NCBI GenBank assembly: GCA_034440635.1
Contig: JAOTON010001583.1
Location: 1,178,001-1,242,000 of the forward strand
Direction of reading: 5' to 3'
From: Lepas anatifera
Taxonomy: Eukaryota; Arthropoda; Thecostraca; Lepadidae
Length of the DNA stretch: 64,000 nucleotides
Shown here: positions 12,098-23,106 of the stretch, piece after piece
How positions within the stretch are numbered: position 1 is the first letter of the stretch
Layout: each line of letters starts with the position of its first letter
Notes under the pieces: model-generated
The model's input: only the letters and a program-made list of their open reading frames with translations
Databases searched by the model: none
Told to the model about the DNA's origin: nothing
Position numbers and translations under genes: made by a program

Positions 12098-12739
12098 AAT
12101 TGCAACAGTCTGTTTAACACGATAAAGCCCAAGTTAACACCCTGTTCTTGCGAGCGACAAAATCTACTCAAATTTCCATAACAATATAGGGACCAAAATG
12201 TGCGCATGTGTGGCGCATTTTCGTATTGGTATACATAAATGCGCCAATATAATTTTTATACAACGCTTATATCACATGAAAATTGTACACGTATAGAGAG
12301 CTCACAGAATCTAGGAAAATTATCATGCATCAAAATCAATATGTTAAGCCCTATTCCCGACAGGGGTATAATAATATTTTGCCCCCGAAAATACATACTC
12401 TTGCAGAATCCAGGCAAAACATAAAAACCGGCACAACTTCACATCCTGGTTTTAAGAAACAACTTCTTGTCTGCCGTCAGATTATTTGGAAAGAGGTTTA
12501 GAGCTGCTCTTGTATATTTGAATGTAGGTGGTTCAAATGTTACACATACATAAAGGCGGTCCAGGGATTTGCGATGGGAGGGCGCTCTTTGGTCAGGCCG
12601 CGTTATTTGGTCTGAGGGGAAAATTTTTCGACATAGGGGATGGAATTTTGGTGCGAAAGGGCACCATTCCGACCTAATGAGCGTCATTTCTGGACGCTAT
12701 CAGGTGGACACAAGTTGCACAGACAAGCCGCCCCCCCCA
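12098..12739. other. Intron or upstream DNA, nothing recognised
   Basis: Overlapping frames on both strands (12239-12871) have no protein-like pattern. By position this should be intron of the sulfotransferase gene, because its upstream exons are not visible in the window. Confidence 0.25.
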
Positions 12740-13135
12740 ATTGGTTATCACACTGACGTGCGCCACCCATTGCAGTCTAAAATGTGCACCGCCGTGCGTC
12801 TCGCATTGATTCGGCGCATCTGTACGCCGATGTGCCTCCATTATTTCATTCGGTGCGTGTCTGTATTTTGAGGTATCTCCCATTTCAGTTGGTTCATTGG
12901 ATGCTGCCTTAAATCTCCCATTTCATTCAGAACGTTTTTATGCCGGTGTACGTCACGTTGTCGTGTATCTCACACTTCATTCTGTACATTTGTATGCTGA
13001 CGTGCATCTCTAATTCCAATCGGTGCATGTGTGCACCGACGTGCGCTTGCCATTTCCGTCTGCGACCCGCACCCTGACGTGCGTATCTAGCTTCACTCGG
13101 TGCATCCGCACGCTGAAGTGCGCCTCCCATTTCAG
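12740..13135 (+). repeat. Degenerate ~39-bp minisatellite ending at a splice acceptor
   Basis: Diverged units carry a TGACGTGCRTCTCCCATTTCA-like core followed by a TCGGTGCATCTGCACGC-like part. The last unit is the real acceptor CGCCTCCCATTTCAG, and the exon begins AAAGTGCGTCTGCACGTGA, which matches the repeat. The array is therefore built from the acceptor and the first ~20 bases of the exon. Each unit preserves a polypyrimidine-like CCCATTTC. Confidence 0.7.
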
Positions 13136-13286
13136 AAAGTGCGTCTGCACGTGAGCCTGTACGTGTTGCATATACGGCGGTGGCTGAACGCGTTCCCGCG
13201 CAGCCAGCTGTTGGTGCTGCGAACCGAGGACTACGGCTCTGACGTCAACAACACCATGCATCGTGTGCACCAGCACCTCGGCCTGG
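13136..13286 (+). CDS. CHST15-like sulfotransferase, penultimate exon
   Basis: An internal exon of a carbohydrate sulfotransferase, most like CHST15 (N-acetylgalactosamine 4-sulfate 6-O-sulfotransferase). In vertebrates that enzyme is a type II Golgi membrane protein using PAPS to make highly sulfated chondroitin. The exon opens after ...CCCATTTCAG and closes at CTGG|GTAAG. It encodes 50 residues including LRRW-like and FPRSQLLVLRTEDY, a conserved sulfotransferase stretch, then MHRVHQHLGL. It ends in phase 1. The PAPS-binding motifs expected upstream lie in exons I could not find, probably before this window's repeats. The paralogue within the CHST15 group cannot be settled. The family call rests on remembered motifs and not on a search. 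Confidence 0.75.
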
Positions 13287-13488
13287 GTAAGACGTCTAGC
13301 CGCGGCACGGGTAGCATGCCAATTTTTGTCTGAGCATGTAATAGCAGGACAAAAATATTACAACAGCGCGGTTACTCAAGACCCTGTATTACCAATATCT
13401 AGAAGGGAGAAAGCTCAGAGGGCATATTTTCGTAATTTTCGTCAAGTAGGCCAACGGTCCTCACGGAGCTTCTGACCTTCACGTGCCT

Positions 13489-13742
13489 TTAACACCCGAA
13501 CTGGAAAGGGATCTGGCACTAACGCGCAATGGATGGGAGCCTGGTAGGCCCCCTCCCCCCAGGCCCTAAGATCTCGGAAAAGACGCGTATAAAAACGCCG
13601 GTTGGTGGTTAAGTGGGCGCTATAGTGATCTACATCAAGGCAATTTTCATTGACCTAGGTATAGTATTCCGGCTACGAGTGGTTCTCCGGCCATCTAGGA
13701 AAAGGTGGGGCCTCCGAGGCCCCCCTCCAGAACGCGTGTTAA
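13489..13742. mobile_element. Short TTAA MITE in the sulfotransferase intron
   Basis: TTAA at 13489-13492 and 13739-13742 flanks a ~246-bp segment. The ends CAC..CG and the GGCCCCC-rich subterminal parts are partly inverted copies, and the left half contains CCCTAAGATCTCG as in family 1. The terminal match is weaker than in the other MITEs here. Confidence 0.55.
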
Positions 13743-13934
13743 TAATGGTAGCTAATTACAGCCGTTTGTATTCGGGTACACATTCAATGCTTCGCAGAGT
13801 GACCGGTGGCTCCTGTGGAGTCCATGGGTGCGAACACTTTCGTCATTTCTACCGTGTGCCCTTCCCCTGAACGTGCGCCGATACGCCTCCACCTCGCTGA
13901 TGTGGAGCCAGCAGTGACGTGTGCCGTTCGACAG

Positions 13935-14146
13935 ATACACCACCCACCCAAGTCATGCGAGACATAGTCTCGCTAAAAAGACGGAACCGACGTCGAAATA
14001 ATGTGCGCCAGGTGACGATGCTGGCGAAGACACGCACTCTGCTGAATCGCTTTTTCGGGCCGTACAACGCGCAGCTGGCCACACTGCTGCGGTCACACAA
14101 GTTCCTCTGGAAAGACAAAACGACACTGACCTACCAGCTCGAGTGA
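13935..14146 (+). CDS. CHST15-like sulfotransferase, last exon
   Basis: The terminal exon, with the acceptor most likely at CGTTCGACAG|AT. This joins in phase with the exon ending at 13286 (151 nt, phase 1) and gives a spacing of about 29 residues between HLGL and the next conserved block, as I recall for CHST15. A second AG at 13951-13952 is also phase-compatible but would shorten that spacer. The exon encodes a basic stretch (KRRNRRRN), then MLAKTRTLLNRFF, PYNAQLATLL and HKFLW, which match the conserved sulfotransferase C-terminus, and a TGA stop. Possible polyadenylation signals are ATTAAA near 14923 and AATAAA near 15332. Confidence 0.75.
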
Positions 14147-15625
14147 TCACGTGCGCGCCATCGCTAGGAACTTTGTCGACGAGGGTGGTATACGATAACT
14201 CTCAGACATCCTCAATGCTCCCCGGTGCTCGAATGTTCTTTTATGATTCTGCGCACCCAGATCTCCCCTATCGTAGAGACCCGTATCTCATGTTTTCCGA
14301 GAAACGTTAAAAGCCAACAACAATGAGCTGAGGAAGTATTAGATAATCCGAAGGTTTGATAAGCTTTACCTTCCGGGCAGCATGTGTTGCCCTTTGCCAG
14401 TGATACAAGTGTACTACATGACGTCATCTTTTCCCGAAAACATTCACTTTCGCCGATCCCATAAACTTTCACGTGACTTGTATGTTGCTGGTTTTCGCGC
14501 ATGGTTCATAACGAGTAGATCCCGTTGGCATCGCCTTCACAGTCCGCAGATGTGAGATTTCAACGTGCCGCTCAATCGCGGAGCAATTTCACCTGATTTT
14601 ATGTCATTATGCTACGGGTAATAGTTTAACTATTGGCATAATGTTTTATCGAATTCTGTGATTACGTCTGCAAATGTTGAAATGAAAAACAAAGATGATA
14701 CATGTGATGGTGCGCACCGACGTTGGCAACACTTTCACGGAGTGTGCCATTTCTGAAAACATCTGCTCCTTCCGAACAAGGGCCACAATATATTAGGTGT
14801 ATGCGGTGTAGTTCGCTGTTCTGATGTCTGTTTGTGCTAGTTTTGATTTATTTGGCGCCTCTAGAGACCGCTGGCTTGAGGCGGGTTATTTGGTCTGTCG
14901 TGTACTGTGCTCCTCACCACTGATTAAATGTGTAATTGGGCGACATGCCTGCCAATATACGACTTACCGATACGAATGAGTTTCTTCATTTAGAGGGTAA
15001 TCACAAGAACACCCCCCAGACGCACGGGTGGAACCCCGCCACAGCAGATTCGGAGGTTTCTCGAGGATAAGCCCATTTCCCAAAGGTGTGCGACTAACAA
15101 AAATATAAGGAAAGATACAGCCCAGCCGATGAGACCACGAAGTACTAAGTAAAGGATGCAAGCCAACGACTTTTATAGGAGAAGATGGACCGATCGACCA
15201 ACGCGAACAACTTTGTGAATCTGCATGGGCATTTGCGTGAGCACTCAGAATGATTTTTCCAAAAAGCACGCCGCTTACTGCTCACAACTATTTTGAAATC
15301 CTCAGTTTCAAAAAGTAAAGACCATGGGCTAATAAAGAATATTACATAGGGATCCGTCATGTGACCAGACACGCGCGGGAAAACCATGTCACACCTCCGA
15401 CTGGCCAGTTCCGACTTGGATCGCCGTCTGGTCTGCTCCAGCGTCCACCTGAGGTCACGCCCCAGCCTCCAGCCCTCCCACTCACTGCAACGCCGCACCT
15501 TACAACCCGCGGCTGCCTCGGCAGCCAGCCTCAAGCGCGCATCCGTCCAAAGCCATCACCATGACGCCACACTTCAGTGTCTCTATTCTCCACTGACATC
15601 ACACACCAATGACGTCATCCTCACG
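14147..15625. other. Intergenic space between two convergent genes
   Basis: This 1.48-kb region separates the stop codons of the plus-strand sulfotransferase and the minus-strand IMP4. Frames here (for example 15145-15534 minus and 15386-16012 plus) are shadows of the IMP4 exon, its minisatellite or chance. It presumably holds both 3' UTRs. Confidence 0.4.
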
Positions 15626-15786
15626 TCATGTCTCGGCCTCGACATCACCATCATCGGCAGCTGTCTCCCAGGCGTTGTCGTCGGAGAGGAAGCGCCGTTT
15701 GCGGGCGGTGTTCATGTAGGGTCGCAGCACCCATTCCACCTCGGCAGCGGCGCCCTGCTCCGGGGTGCCCAGCCGTACCTCGTACA
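15626..15786 (-). CDS. IMP4: IMP4 last exon
   Basis: Starts after the acceptor CGTTCGCCAG at 15787-15788 with two bases that complete the Leu codon begun in the previous exon (...LLK|L). It encodes [20 protein letters not shown] and TARKRRFLS, then an acidic tail DDGDVEAET and the stop. The acceptor is the last copy in a 41-bp minisatellite. Confidence 0.93.
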
Positions 15787-18700
15787 CTGGCGAACGGTCA
15801 CAGGTCAAACGGTGGCGCCGTGCTACACTGGCGGACGGTCACAGGTCAAGCGGTGGCGCCGTGCTACACTGGCGGACGGTCACAGGTCAAGCGGTGGCGC
15901 CGTGCTACACTGGCGGACGGTCACAGGTCAAACGGTGGCGCCGTGCTACACTGGCGGACGGTCACAGGTCAAACGGTGGCACCGTGCTACACTGGCGGAC
16001 GGTCACAGGTGAAGCGGTGGCACCGTGCTACACTGGCGGACGGTCACAGGTCAAGCGGTGGCGCCGTGTTACACTGGCGGACGGTCACAGGTCAAGCGGT
16101 GGCACCGTGCTACACTGGCGGACGGTCACAGGTCAAGCGGTGGCACCGTGCTACACTGGCGGACGGTCACAGGTCAAACGGTGGCGCCGTGCTACACTAG
16201 TGATACTGCTACACAGGCGGCACTGCGTCACATGGTCGCACTGTGTTACACAGGCGGAGCTGTGCGAAGGGACACCTATTCTCCGCAAAAAACATACAGC
16301 TAGTGCAAAAATTGAAATATAAGAGCAAACAACCATTGTGCTTCCTAGGCCCAAAATACAGCCAACTGCACTTGATTTACGAATTGTCGCGACGACCCCC
16401 TGTCAGTCACCTTACTAACGTAAAGCAAGGGCGCATGTTTCAGGATAAATGAAGCTTTACGCCCGGACCATACATACAACTTAGATTATTTGTCCCCAAA
16501 AGTTTGGTAAGTAAATTATTCATCCATGAAAGCTTGGCACGTAGAGTATTCATCAATGAAAGGTTGGCACGTAAATTATTCACCCATGAAAGCTTGGCAC
16601 CTAAATGATTCATCCATGAAAGCGTGGTGTGTAGATTATTCATCCATGAAAGGTTGGCACGTAAATTATTCATCCATGAAAGCTTGGCACCTGCATTATT
16701 CATTCATGAAAGCTTGACACGTAAATCATTCACACGCATGAAAGCTTGGCGCGTAATTGTATTACAGTGCTTGACATGTATTTACATTTGAACCAACATA
16801 GCAGATGGAGGCGTTTCGACCTGAGTCTTTATCAGTCCTATTATTAGATGCTGACAAAGACTCAGGCGGAAACGTGCCCATCAGCCGTGTCGGTTCAAAT
16901 GTTGGAACGTAAATTATTCAGCCATGAAGGGTTGGCACGTAAATTATTCATTCATGAAAGCTTGGCACGTAGATGATTCATCCATGAAAGGTTGTCAGGT
17001 GGTTGCAGTGGCCTCACGTTTGAGCAGGAAGCGTGGTCCAACCTCGCTAAGCTCCAGCTGCCTGCCGGTGTCACCGCCGCGGCGGTAGGTGTGATGCCGG
17101 AACATAATGTAGTCATCGTGATTGATGAAGGTGAGTACCCGGCGACTGTCCTCCTTGGGCACCGGGAACAGGTACCGCAGGATGTCCTGTACCTGGGTAC
17201 ACACGGCGTGCCGTCGGTGGGTGTCTCACTCCGAAACCGAGAAAAGGGGGATGGGCCAGAACAGGTATGAAGGGGATAACTCGTGCCTCTGGTATGCTTG
17301 ATGTGTCGTCAGATTTGCTGCACTCAGAATTCGTAGACAGGTGCAGTGGAACACCCCGCACCCGCCCGTAGCCTGTGCTGCACCCGTGCATCTGGTCAAT
17401 GGATCTGTCCTTCCTCGTTATTGCACGAACAGACCAAGCCTTCCCGTCATTCACTGAACCACATTCATAAAATAGAACATGTTAAAAACAATTCAAAACT
17501 TAAGTTTCACCAACAGGATATAAGTTTCAACTTTGAACGGCAGCACTGTTCCTGTTACGTTGCTTTATCTTTTAGCTTCCTCCTACCGCACAAATACCTG
17601 CGGCATGTTAACACAGGGGCACACTCATACCCTTCGCCATTGGGAACGTACTCGTTTTCCCAGTCTGGTTTTGAAGTTGTGGAAGACGAGGTGCGGGTAC
17701 TGTTCGGACATGGTGCCGATCTCGGGTATGTCATGCCGCATCACTACGTCCTGCAGCGTGAAGGAGGCGGTCGGTCCGTAGGGCAGGTGCACCACCGTCA
17801 GGCCGGCCGGCTCGCCTCGATGCTCGTTAATCTGCACACCACGCACGCGCGTTAAACGCTTGTCGCACCTCCGGTGAGGCGAAAGAAAAGGTGTCCCGAG
17901 TTTTTTTTGCTCATGGGTGCGACAACGGACATTTGCACCAGAATGTGCACATGAGTAAATCCTACCTGAGGGATGAGGGAGCGAGGGAGCATGGCAGTGG
18001 ATAGAACGTACATGTCTGTTTTCCGTGGGAGATGAAATTCAAGGTGAGGCAAATGTGCAATTCCAAAACGTGGTGCGTCCAACCAGGGTGTAACTAAGCT
18101 ACCAGGACAAGCTAAATCAAGTCAATGAATATTATTTGAAAACTCTTGGATTCGCAAAAAGGAATGTCACTAATTTTTTTAGATCAGGTCTGAAACCAGG
18201 TCACTAGACGTTACCAAAAGGTCAAGCTTTCCGCTTGCTTTAGATATCTGAACGAAACAAACCACAGATATAACTATTCGACTCTTTGAGCCAAGACAAA
18301 CTCGTTGTTGCCGTTAGTTTTGTTCTAGATCTACTGGTTCCTGGGTGATAGCAAATTTTCTCGATCAGCATAAATTGGATCTAACTTGGCCCCCTGTGAC
18401 GTCACGGCTCAATCGGGGCAGTTTCAGCACCGTTCCGATGTTTTTCTGTTACCACCACTGCTTCCCCAGCTCGTAGGGGGAAGGGGTCAGAGATGACTCC
18501 CCCAGGCGGTTGTGGTTGCCGAAATAGCTGAGGCGGAGGTATTTTTCGTTTCTTGTCATTTAAAACAATAAACCCCGAACTGTTTAGGACAAAGCCCATT
18601 CTCAGTGTGAACCCACCAGAGGACAGTCCCGGCCTCGCACACGCTGACCTTGATGAAGTCGGTGACATCGTTGGCTCGACAGGCGTCCAGCAGCTGGTTT

Positions 18701-20498
18701 AACTCGTAGCCGCCGCGGTTCATTCGCTGGGCATTCGGGAAGATCAACTTCAGCTCCTGCCAACATACAACACGCGGTTAGAATTAATCCTGCCGGAAGG
18801 CCGAGCGCGGTCAGAATGACTCCCGCCGGAACGCCGAGCGCGGTCAGAATGACTCCCGCCGGAACGCCGAGCGCGGTCAGAATGACTCTCGCCGGAACGC
18901 CGAGCGCGGTCACAATGACTCCCGCCGGGACGCCGAGCGCAGTCAGAATAACTCCCGCCGGGACGCCGAGCGCAGTCAGAATGACTCCCGCCGGAACGCC
19001 GAGCGCGGTCAGAATGACTCCCGCTGGGACGCCGAGTGCGGTCAGAATGACTCCCACCGGAACGCCGAGTGCGGTCACAATGACTCCCGCCGGAACGCCG
19101 AGCGCGGTCAGAATGACTCCCGCCGGAACGCCGAGTGCGGTCACAATGACTCCCGCCGGAACGCCGAGTGCGGTCACAATGACTCCCTTTGAAGCAGCCA
19201 GCGCGGATAGTGTGTGGTAAGTTTAGAGGTGCCTCAGTATCGTTCTTACTGAAATGGACGTATAAGCGAGAAAGGAACTGTTCCGTTACGGCACTGTAAG
19301 GACTCCACCAGTCACAAAGATGGATGAAAGTAGTATAATCCTCAACAACACGCCCCCCAACCTTAATCTCAAACACGCATCCACTAGAACAATACGTAGT
19401 GGATCATGACAAATACATCTACGAGTGCAACTTACTATTTGTCTTGGATTGGATTGTCCATGTAATTCGGACACTGGAGAAGGAGAGGGGGGGTTACCGG
19501 GGCATGGTTTCCCCCTCTATAATCCCTCATCATGGTTCCATAGGTTCCGTACGTCATGGTTCAATCTGGTTCAATTGCCATGGTTCAATCTGGATCCCTA
19601 GGTCATGACCTACTCTGGCGGCTTGGCTTCTTTTCTCTCCACACTGCGCTTGTTTGGTACATAATTTGGATTGTTAAATTATTAGAGCAAGGATAAATAT
19701 AATCATAAGAAAATACAAACTGTAAAAGGCAGTATTATAGTTTATCCTTGCTTCAGTGGGCATTTAGAATAGGAAACCGATATCAAGGTCTCACTCGTGT
19801 TTCATAAATATGGATAAATCTGCAACAGACTACGTGAGGACTGAGCGACTATTATCCACGTATAACCTGTAAATAGGCGTTAAATGAGTGACGAATATCC
19901 CACCAATTATGGGTGCAGAGCGTACCTTGGCGAACTTCTTCAGCCTGGAGCTGGGGTTGCGCGATGTAGTAATAATGATCTTGGGGTCGTGCACGCCGGC
20001 CCAGCGGTACTCGTCGTCGACGTGCGAGCTGCTGCTGCCGCCCTGCTCTGTGCCCGTCTCCGTGGCCAGTCGCGGCCCGGCGTCGTCCCACTCGCCCTTC
20101 TCGTGCAGCGAGAGGCCCTCGTAGCGGAGGTCCGAGTCCAGCGGCCGGTTCTCTGCCGCACAGGTGGCCAGGCGCACTCAGCAAAGGCCAGAGTGGTGCA
20201 GATTGTGGAGGGTTTACACACAGTTACCCAGATTCGACCGCACAAAGATGCATCAACGCATGTTGAACGGTAATACACCAGAACAATTTAGCGAAGCTAT
20301 ACAAGCTGCATTACCGCAACAAAATAGCTGTAATTTAAAATATACTTATCCGGAAATATACTGGGTCTGTCGACGTTGAGGGAACCTCACCGGCTAGTGC
20401 CGCCTTGAGACGATCCTTTTGTCCTGTGTGGTTCGCTGCTTCTCTTCTATGGACTTCCTGAAGAGGTACTCCCTGCGCAGGCGTGCCTGCCGCCGCAA
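15626..20498 (-). CDS. IMP4: IMP4, U3 small nucleolar ribonucleoprotein (gene span, six exons found)
   Basis: IMP4 is a Brix-domain protein that, with IMP3 and MPP10, joins the U3 snoRNP/SSU processome in the nucleolus for 18S pre-rRNA processing. Six consecutive exons read in order: 20498-20391, 20152-19926, 18756-18649, 17831-17652, 17192-17018 and 15786-15626. All junctions are GT-AG and phases agree throughout. Diagnostic stretches are [106 protein letters not shown] and [10 protein letters not shown]. The initiator ATG must lie in a further upstream exon I could not place. The C-terminus has a short acidic tail beyond the usual end. Exon one of those listed carries a one-base frameshift (see findings). 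Three minisatellites occupy its introns. Confidence 0.93.
15786..16199 (-). repeat. 41-bp minisatellite derived from the IMP4 acceptor, ~10 copies
   Basis: Units of exactly 41 bp start near 15790, 15831, 15872 and so on to 16160, with only a few substitutions (AAG/AAA, GCG/GCA). A degenerate remnant continues to about 16265. Read on the minus strand each unit contains CTGTGACCGTCCGCCAG|TGTAG, a copy of the true intron/exon junction. Because 41 is not a multiple of three, every frame is open in places, giving artefactual ORFs of 185-208 codons. Each unit also holds one AGGTCA. Confidence 0.9.
16505..17005 (-). repeat. 30-bp AT-rich minisatellite in an IMP4 intron
   Basis: Units of about 30 bp resemble ATTCATCCATGAAAGCTTGG followed by CACGTAAATT. 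They occupy 16505-16765 and 16905-17005 and are split by a foldback insertion. The array begins about 15-20 bases inside the intron from the donor at 17017. Frames through it are open by chance (MKAWHVNYSS-like decapeptides on the plus strand). Confidence 0.85.
16784..16902. mobile_element. 119-bp foldback insertion in the 30-bp minisatellite
   Basis: ACATTTGAACC at the left and its complement at the right bound arms of about 50 bp. They share GATGG, CGTTTC and CCTGAGTCTTT with a few mismatches, around a ~15-base loop at TCCTATTATTAGATG. It interrupts the tandem array. No clear target duplication. Confidence 0.7.
17018..17192 (-). CDS. IMP4: IMP4 exon with [11 protein letters not shown] and VGPRF
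   Basis: Acceptor GTGTACCCAG|GTACAGG and donor CTCAAAC|GTGAGG. It encodes 58 codons plus one base: [16 protein letters not shown], then the [14 protein letters not shown] block and the [13 protein letters not shown] block that interacts with RNA or partner proteins in the Brix fold. Confidence 0.93.
17652..17831 (-). CDS. IMP4: IMP4 exon with the LPYGPTA motif
   Basis: Exactly 60 codons in phase 0, from GTGTGCAG|ATTAACG to CTGGGAAAACGA|GTACGT. It encodes [46 protein letters not shown] and TRLGKR, the core of the Brix domain. Confidence 0.94.
18649..18756 (-). CDS. IMP4: IMP4 exon with [11 protein letters not shown]
   Basis: Exactly 36 codons in phase 0, from GTTGGCAG|GAGCTG to TTCATCAAG|GTCAGC. 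It encodes [33 protein letters not shown]. The 33-bp minisatellite lies just upstream in the intron. Confidence 0.94.
18784..19190. repeat. 33-bp minisatellite in an IMP4 intron, ~12 copies
   Basis: The unit resembles GAATGACTCCCGCCGGAACG followed by CCGAGCGCGGTCA. It is 33 bp, a multiple of three, so long stop-free frames exist on both strands (134, 191 and 208 codons). These are repeat artefacts within an intron. The array ends about 28 bases before the exon at 18756. I see no copy of the splice junction in this unit, unlike the 41-bp array. Confidence 0.9.
19191..19925 (-). other. IMP4 intron remainder
   Basis: Non-repetitive intron between the 33-bp array and the exon ending at 19926. 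GGTTCAAT/CATGGTTC short repeats occur at 19535-19600. No other gene is visible. Confidence 0.4.
19926..20152 (-). CDS. IMP4: IMP4 exon with [12 protein letters not shown]
   Basis: Begins after CTGTGCGGCAG with two bases that complete the Glu of AENRPL, and ends TTCGCCAAG|GTACGC. It encodes [21 protein letters not shown], a Thr/Gly/Ser-rich insertion ([14 protein letters not shown]) and the conserved [16 protein letters not shown] and [15 protein letters not shown]. Confidence 0.94.
20391..20498 (-). CDS. IMP4: IMP4 N-terminal exon with a one-base deletion
   Basis: Acceptor GTTGTTTCAG|TTGCGG and donor CTAGCCG|GTGAGG. It encodes [26 protein letters not shown], then in a shifted frame KDRLKAALA. 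The observed 108 nt should be 109 for the phase to fit. The shift is at a four-A run (plus-strand T 20417-20420). The first exon with ATG was not found. Confidence 0.88.
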
Positions 20499-21132
20499 CT
20501 GAAACAACAGCGGACGTGTCACGTGCAGGGTTGTTTACAACCGCCCCCCCTGATATTCAAATCAAGCCACCGAAAAAGAAAATGCTTGTGTGCAATGGTA
20601 TACGCCAGATTTCTTCACTTATATTACTGACAACTTTAGATCCAACAACGGTACTAGTTGATGGCATGACCGGGCTTGTATTTGCTTTTCTCTTGCAAGA
20701 TAGAACCTAGAATATAGCAATGAACTTCGCTGACGATAAATAAAAAGGAGAGTTTGGACGACCAAAGACCACTCACTACAGCACCACCTACTCAGGAAAA
20801 CTCCCTATCCCTCCCAGTGATGTACTGGCGTTCTTGTTTCCAACAGGTGAGCTAAGACAGGCATTTATTTATTTATTTATTTATTTATTCAGCAGCATCG
20901 CCAACAGATAAATCCAGTTACAGGCGAAGTCCAAGCATTAAAAGCGTATTTACAGTGGAACACATCAGACAGTATACATACTAACAAGTAATAGGTAAAA
21001 ATAAAAATGAAAACAATTCAAAACTAAAATTTAGCAATAGGCCTAAAAAGAGATCGCGGTAAAATCGCGCACCATAAAAGTAAAATAAGACGAAAAAGGC
21101 CTAAAAAGATGAACCAGCACGGCCAACAAGCG

Positions 21133-22080
21133 TCACAACCTTGCTACATATCTTATAACATGGTTTCTGTAAGTGGCTAAGTCATTTGCAAAGATATCGG
21201 CTTCAACATCACGGCTGAATAAAAACATGTTTGAGAGCCTAGGGAGGCGACAAAACATGCCGCTCTGTACAGTATTTACACGTGCTCGGGGAATGTGAAA
21301 CAACGTCAGGTTGCGGGTCGATCGGGCAGGCACCTGCAAGAGAAAGCAGCTGAGCAGAGCAGGTACATCGAGCTTTGCACGGATTATGTTTCTAGTAAAA
21401 AGTAAATCGTGCTGTACCCTCCGTGCAGCGAGAGAAGAAATTTTGAAATGTGTTAGAAGATGCTCGTAAGAAAGAGAGAGTGGTTGTCCAGATGGAATGT
21501 GGTGGATAAGCCACAGAAGAAACTTATGTTGAACCCGATCGACCCGAACCTTGTGGGAGTCAGCCGCCCCCGCCCAGACAACGCTGCAATATTCTAAAAT
21601 AGAACGCACGTTGCAGTAATATGCAGCCAGCAGAGCTTTACTGTTGAATTTTGCCGTCATGAGACCGGTCTGAAAAGATCGAATGAGTAATCCGAGAGAT
21701 CGATTGGCCCGCTTAACTATATTATATACATGATTGGCAAAGGTGAGTTTAGAATCGATTATGACACCGAGATCACGAATTGTTTCAACGTGCTCCAGCA
21801 CCGAGGGGCCTATAAAGTAGTTGGTCCGGACGGGTGCGCGCCTGAGGGTCATCGTCAAGGATTTGCATTTTGATGGATTTAGTGTTAGTCCCCACCTGAC
21901 AGACCACGCTGCGAGGCGGTCAAGGTCCCCCTGCAGCAGCCGTCCATCAGATGGTGACTTAATTTTTCGAAAAATTTTGACGTCGTCGGCGTACATGAGG
22001 CAGCCGCTCTGAATGAGGTCCGGAAGGTCATTAATGTACAGAGAAAAGAGCAAAGGGGCCAGAAGAGCGCCTTCAGGCAC
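21133..22080 (-). pseudogene. Reverse transcriptase fragment of the retrotransposon
   Basis: About 315 codons including GVPEGALLAPLLFSLYINDL (the codon before GVPEG lies just upstream), the catalytic YADD in LMYADDVKIF, LNPSKCK, LGVIIDSKLTF and the C-terminal ILEYCSVVWAG typical of this non-LTR group. The endonuclease and N-terminal RT parts are missing or frameshifted. It is therefore not expected to be active. It lies about 640 bp upstream of the first IMP4 exon found. Confidence 0.88.
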
Positions 22081-22317
22081 ACCAGAAGTTACAGGTCTCC
22101 AATCAGAAATTTTTCCGTTGACGATGACCCTCTGACGCCTATCGGAGAGGTACGAGACGAACCATTTTAGGGCTGTGTCCTGGAGATGATATGATTTTTT
22201 AGTTTGTAAATTACGAGTTCATGATTAATGCTCTGAAAAGCGGCCGAATAGTCAGTGTAAATGGCGTCCGTCTGGTACCCCTCCGATATGGTTTCCCACG
22301 CTGATTTGAGATAAACA

Positions 22318-23106
22318 TTAAAGGGAGATACGCGAAAAAATTATTGTGGTTTCTTGCTATTTGAAAAATCCTGATAACGAAACTATCAATTATTTTTGTA
22401 TCTTCGGCAAAATTTTGGGAGGCCACTCACTTATTATCGAAATCGGTTAACAGTTTCGATAAAATGCCCATCACTTATCCGTGCCCATACCCATCACTTA
22501 CTTTTCGAAAACTATTTAAAGTTGAAAAGTTTTTTATAATACAAATGTTTGCGCTCCTGTATTTGTATTTGAATTAATTTTAAAAAGTTTATAAAAACTA
22601 CAAAATTAATTAGTTTGCCCTAGAAACGGATAAAACATAATTACTCAAGTCTTCCGCGGTTTCGTACCTCGGGTCTTGAGCCATTTTCTGCTTCCGCCCC
22701 AGGATGACAAAGCTTTTGCGTCAGATAGGTCACGTGACCCCGGTTTGAGAATTCCCAGGCTTCTGATTGGTTAATTGTGATTTCTTTTAAGCCCTATATT
22801 TCTGTTTCAAAAGAGTTTTAAATGTTGTTTTTCTAAAGTATTTTTTTCTGTAGTGGTCAAAAGTTCTACATCGCTGTTTAGGATAGATCTGACCTAATTC
22901 TTAGAGAAATTGATAGCCTTAGCCGTGTGTACGTCATATACATCGATATGAGGTGTACCGGTAAAGTCGTCTAGAAATGTTGACTTTGAGAGCAATTTTA
23001 AGGCATTTGCAGGCCGAATTCGCAAAAATGAGAATAGGACTTCTGAAACAACTTTTTGTAACCTTTTGATATAGCCAATACAATTTTTTCGCGTATCTCC
23101 CTTTAA
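22318..23106. mobile_element. TTAA MITE inserted in the reverse transcriptase frame
   Basis: TTAA at 22318-22321 and 23103-23106 flanks inverted termini AGGGAGATACGCGAAAAAAT (left) and the exact complement on the right. Removing it joins the RT frame (SSVN|VYLKSAWETI), which independently proves the insertion. AGGG termini with TTAA could be Kolobok rather than piggyBac. Confidence 0.9.

Noticed and set aside
15386..16322. Overlapping plus-strand ORFs of 185-208 codons with repeated [20 protein letters not shown] units
   Set aside because: They translate the 41-bp minisatellite in three frames within an IMP4 intron; no coding constraint is possible with a unit that is not a multiple of three.
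18602..19376. Collagen-like or antifreeze-like 11-residue repeat proteins on both strands ([22 protein letters not shown])
   Set aside because: The 33-bp array is open on both strands by arithmetic, and it lies inside an intron defined by two confident IMP4 exons.
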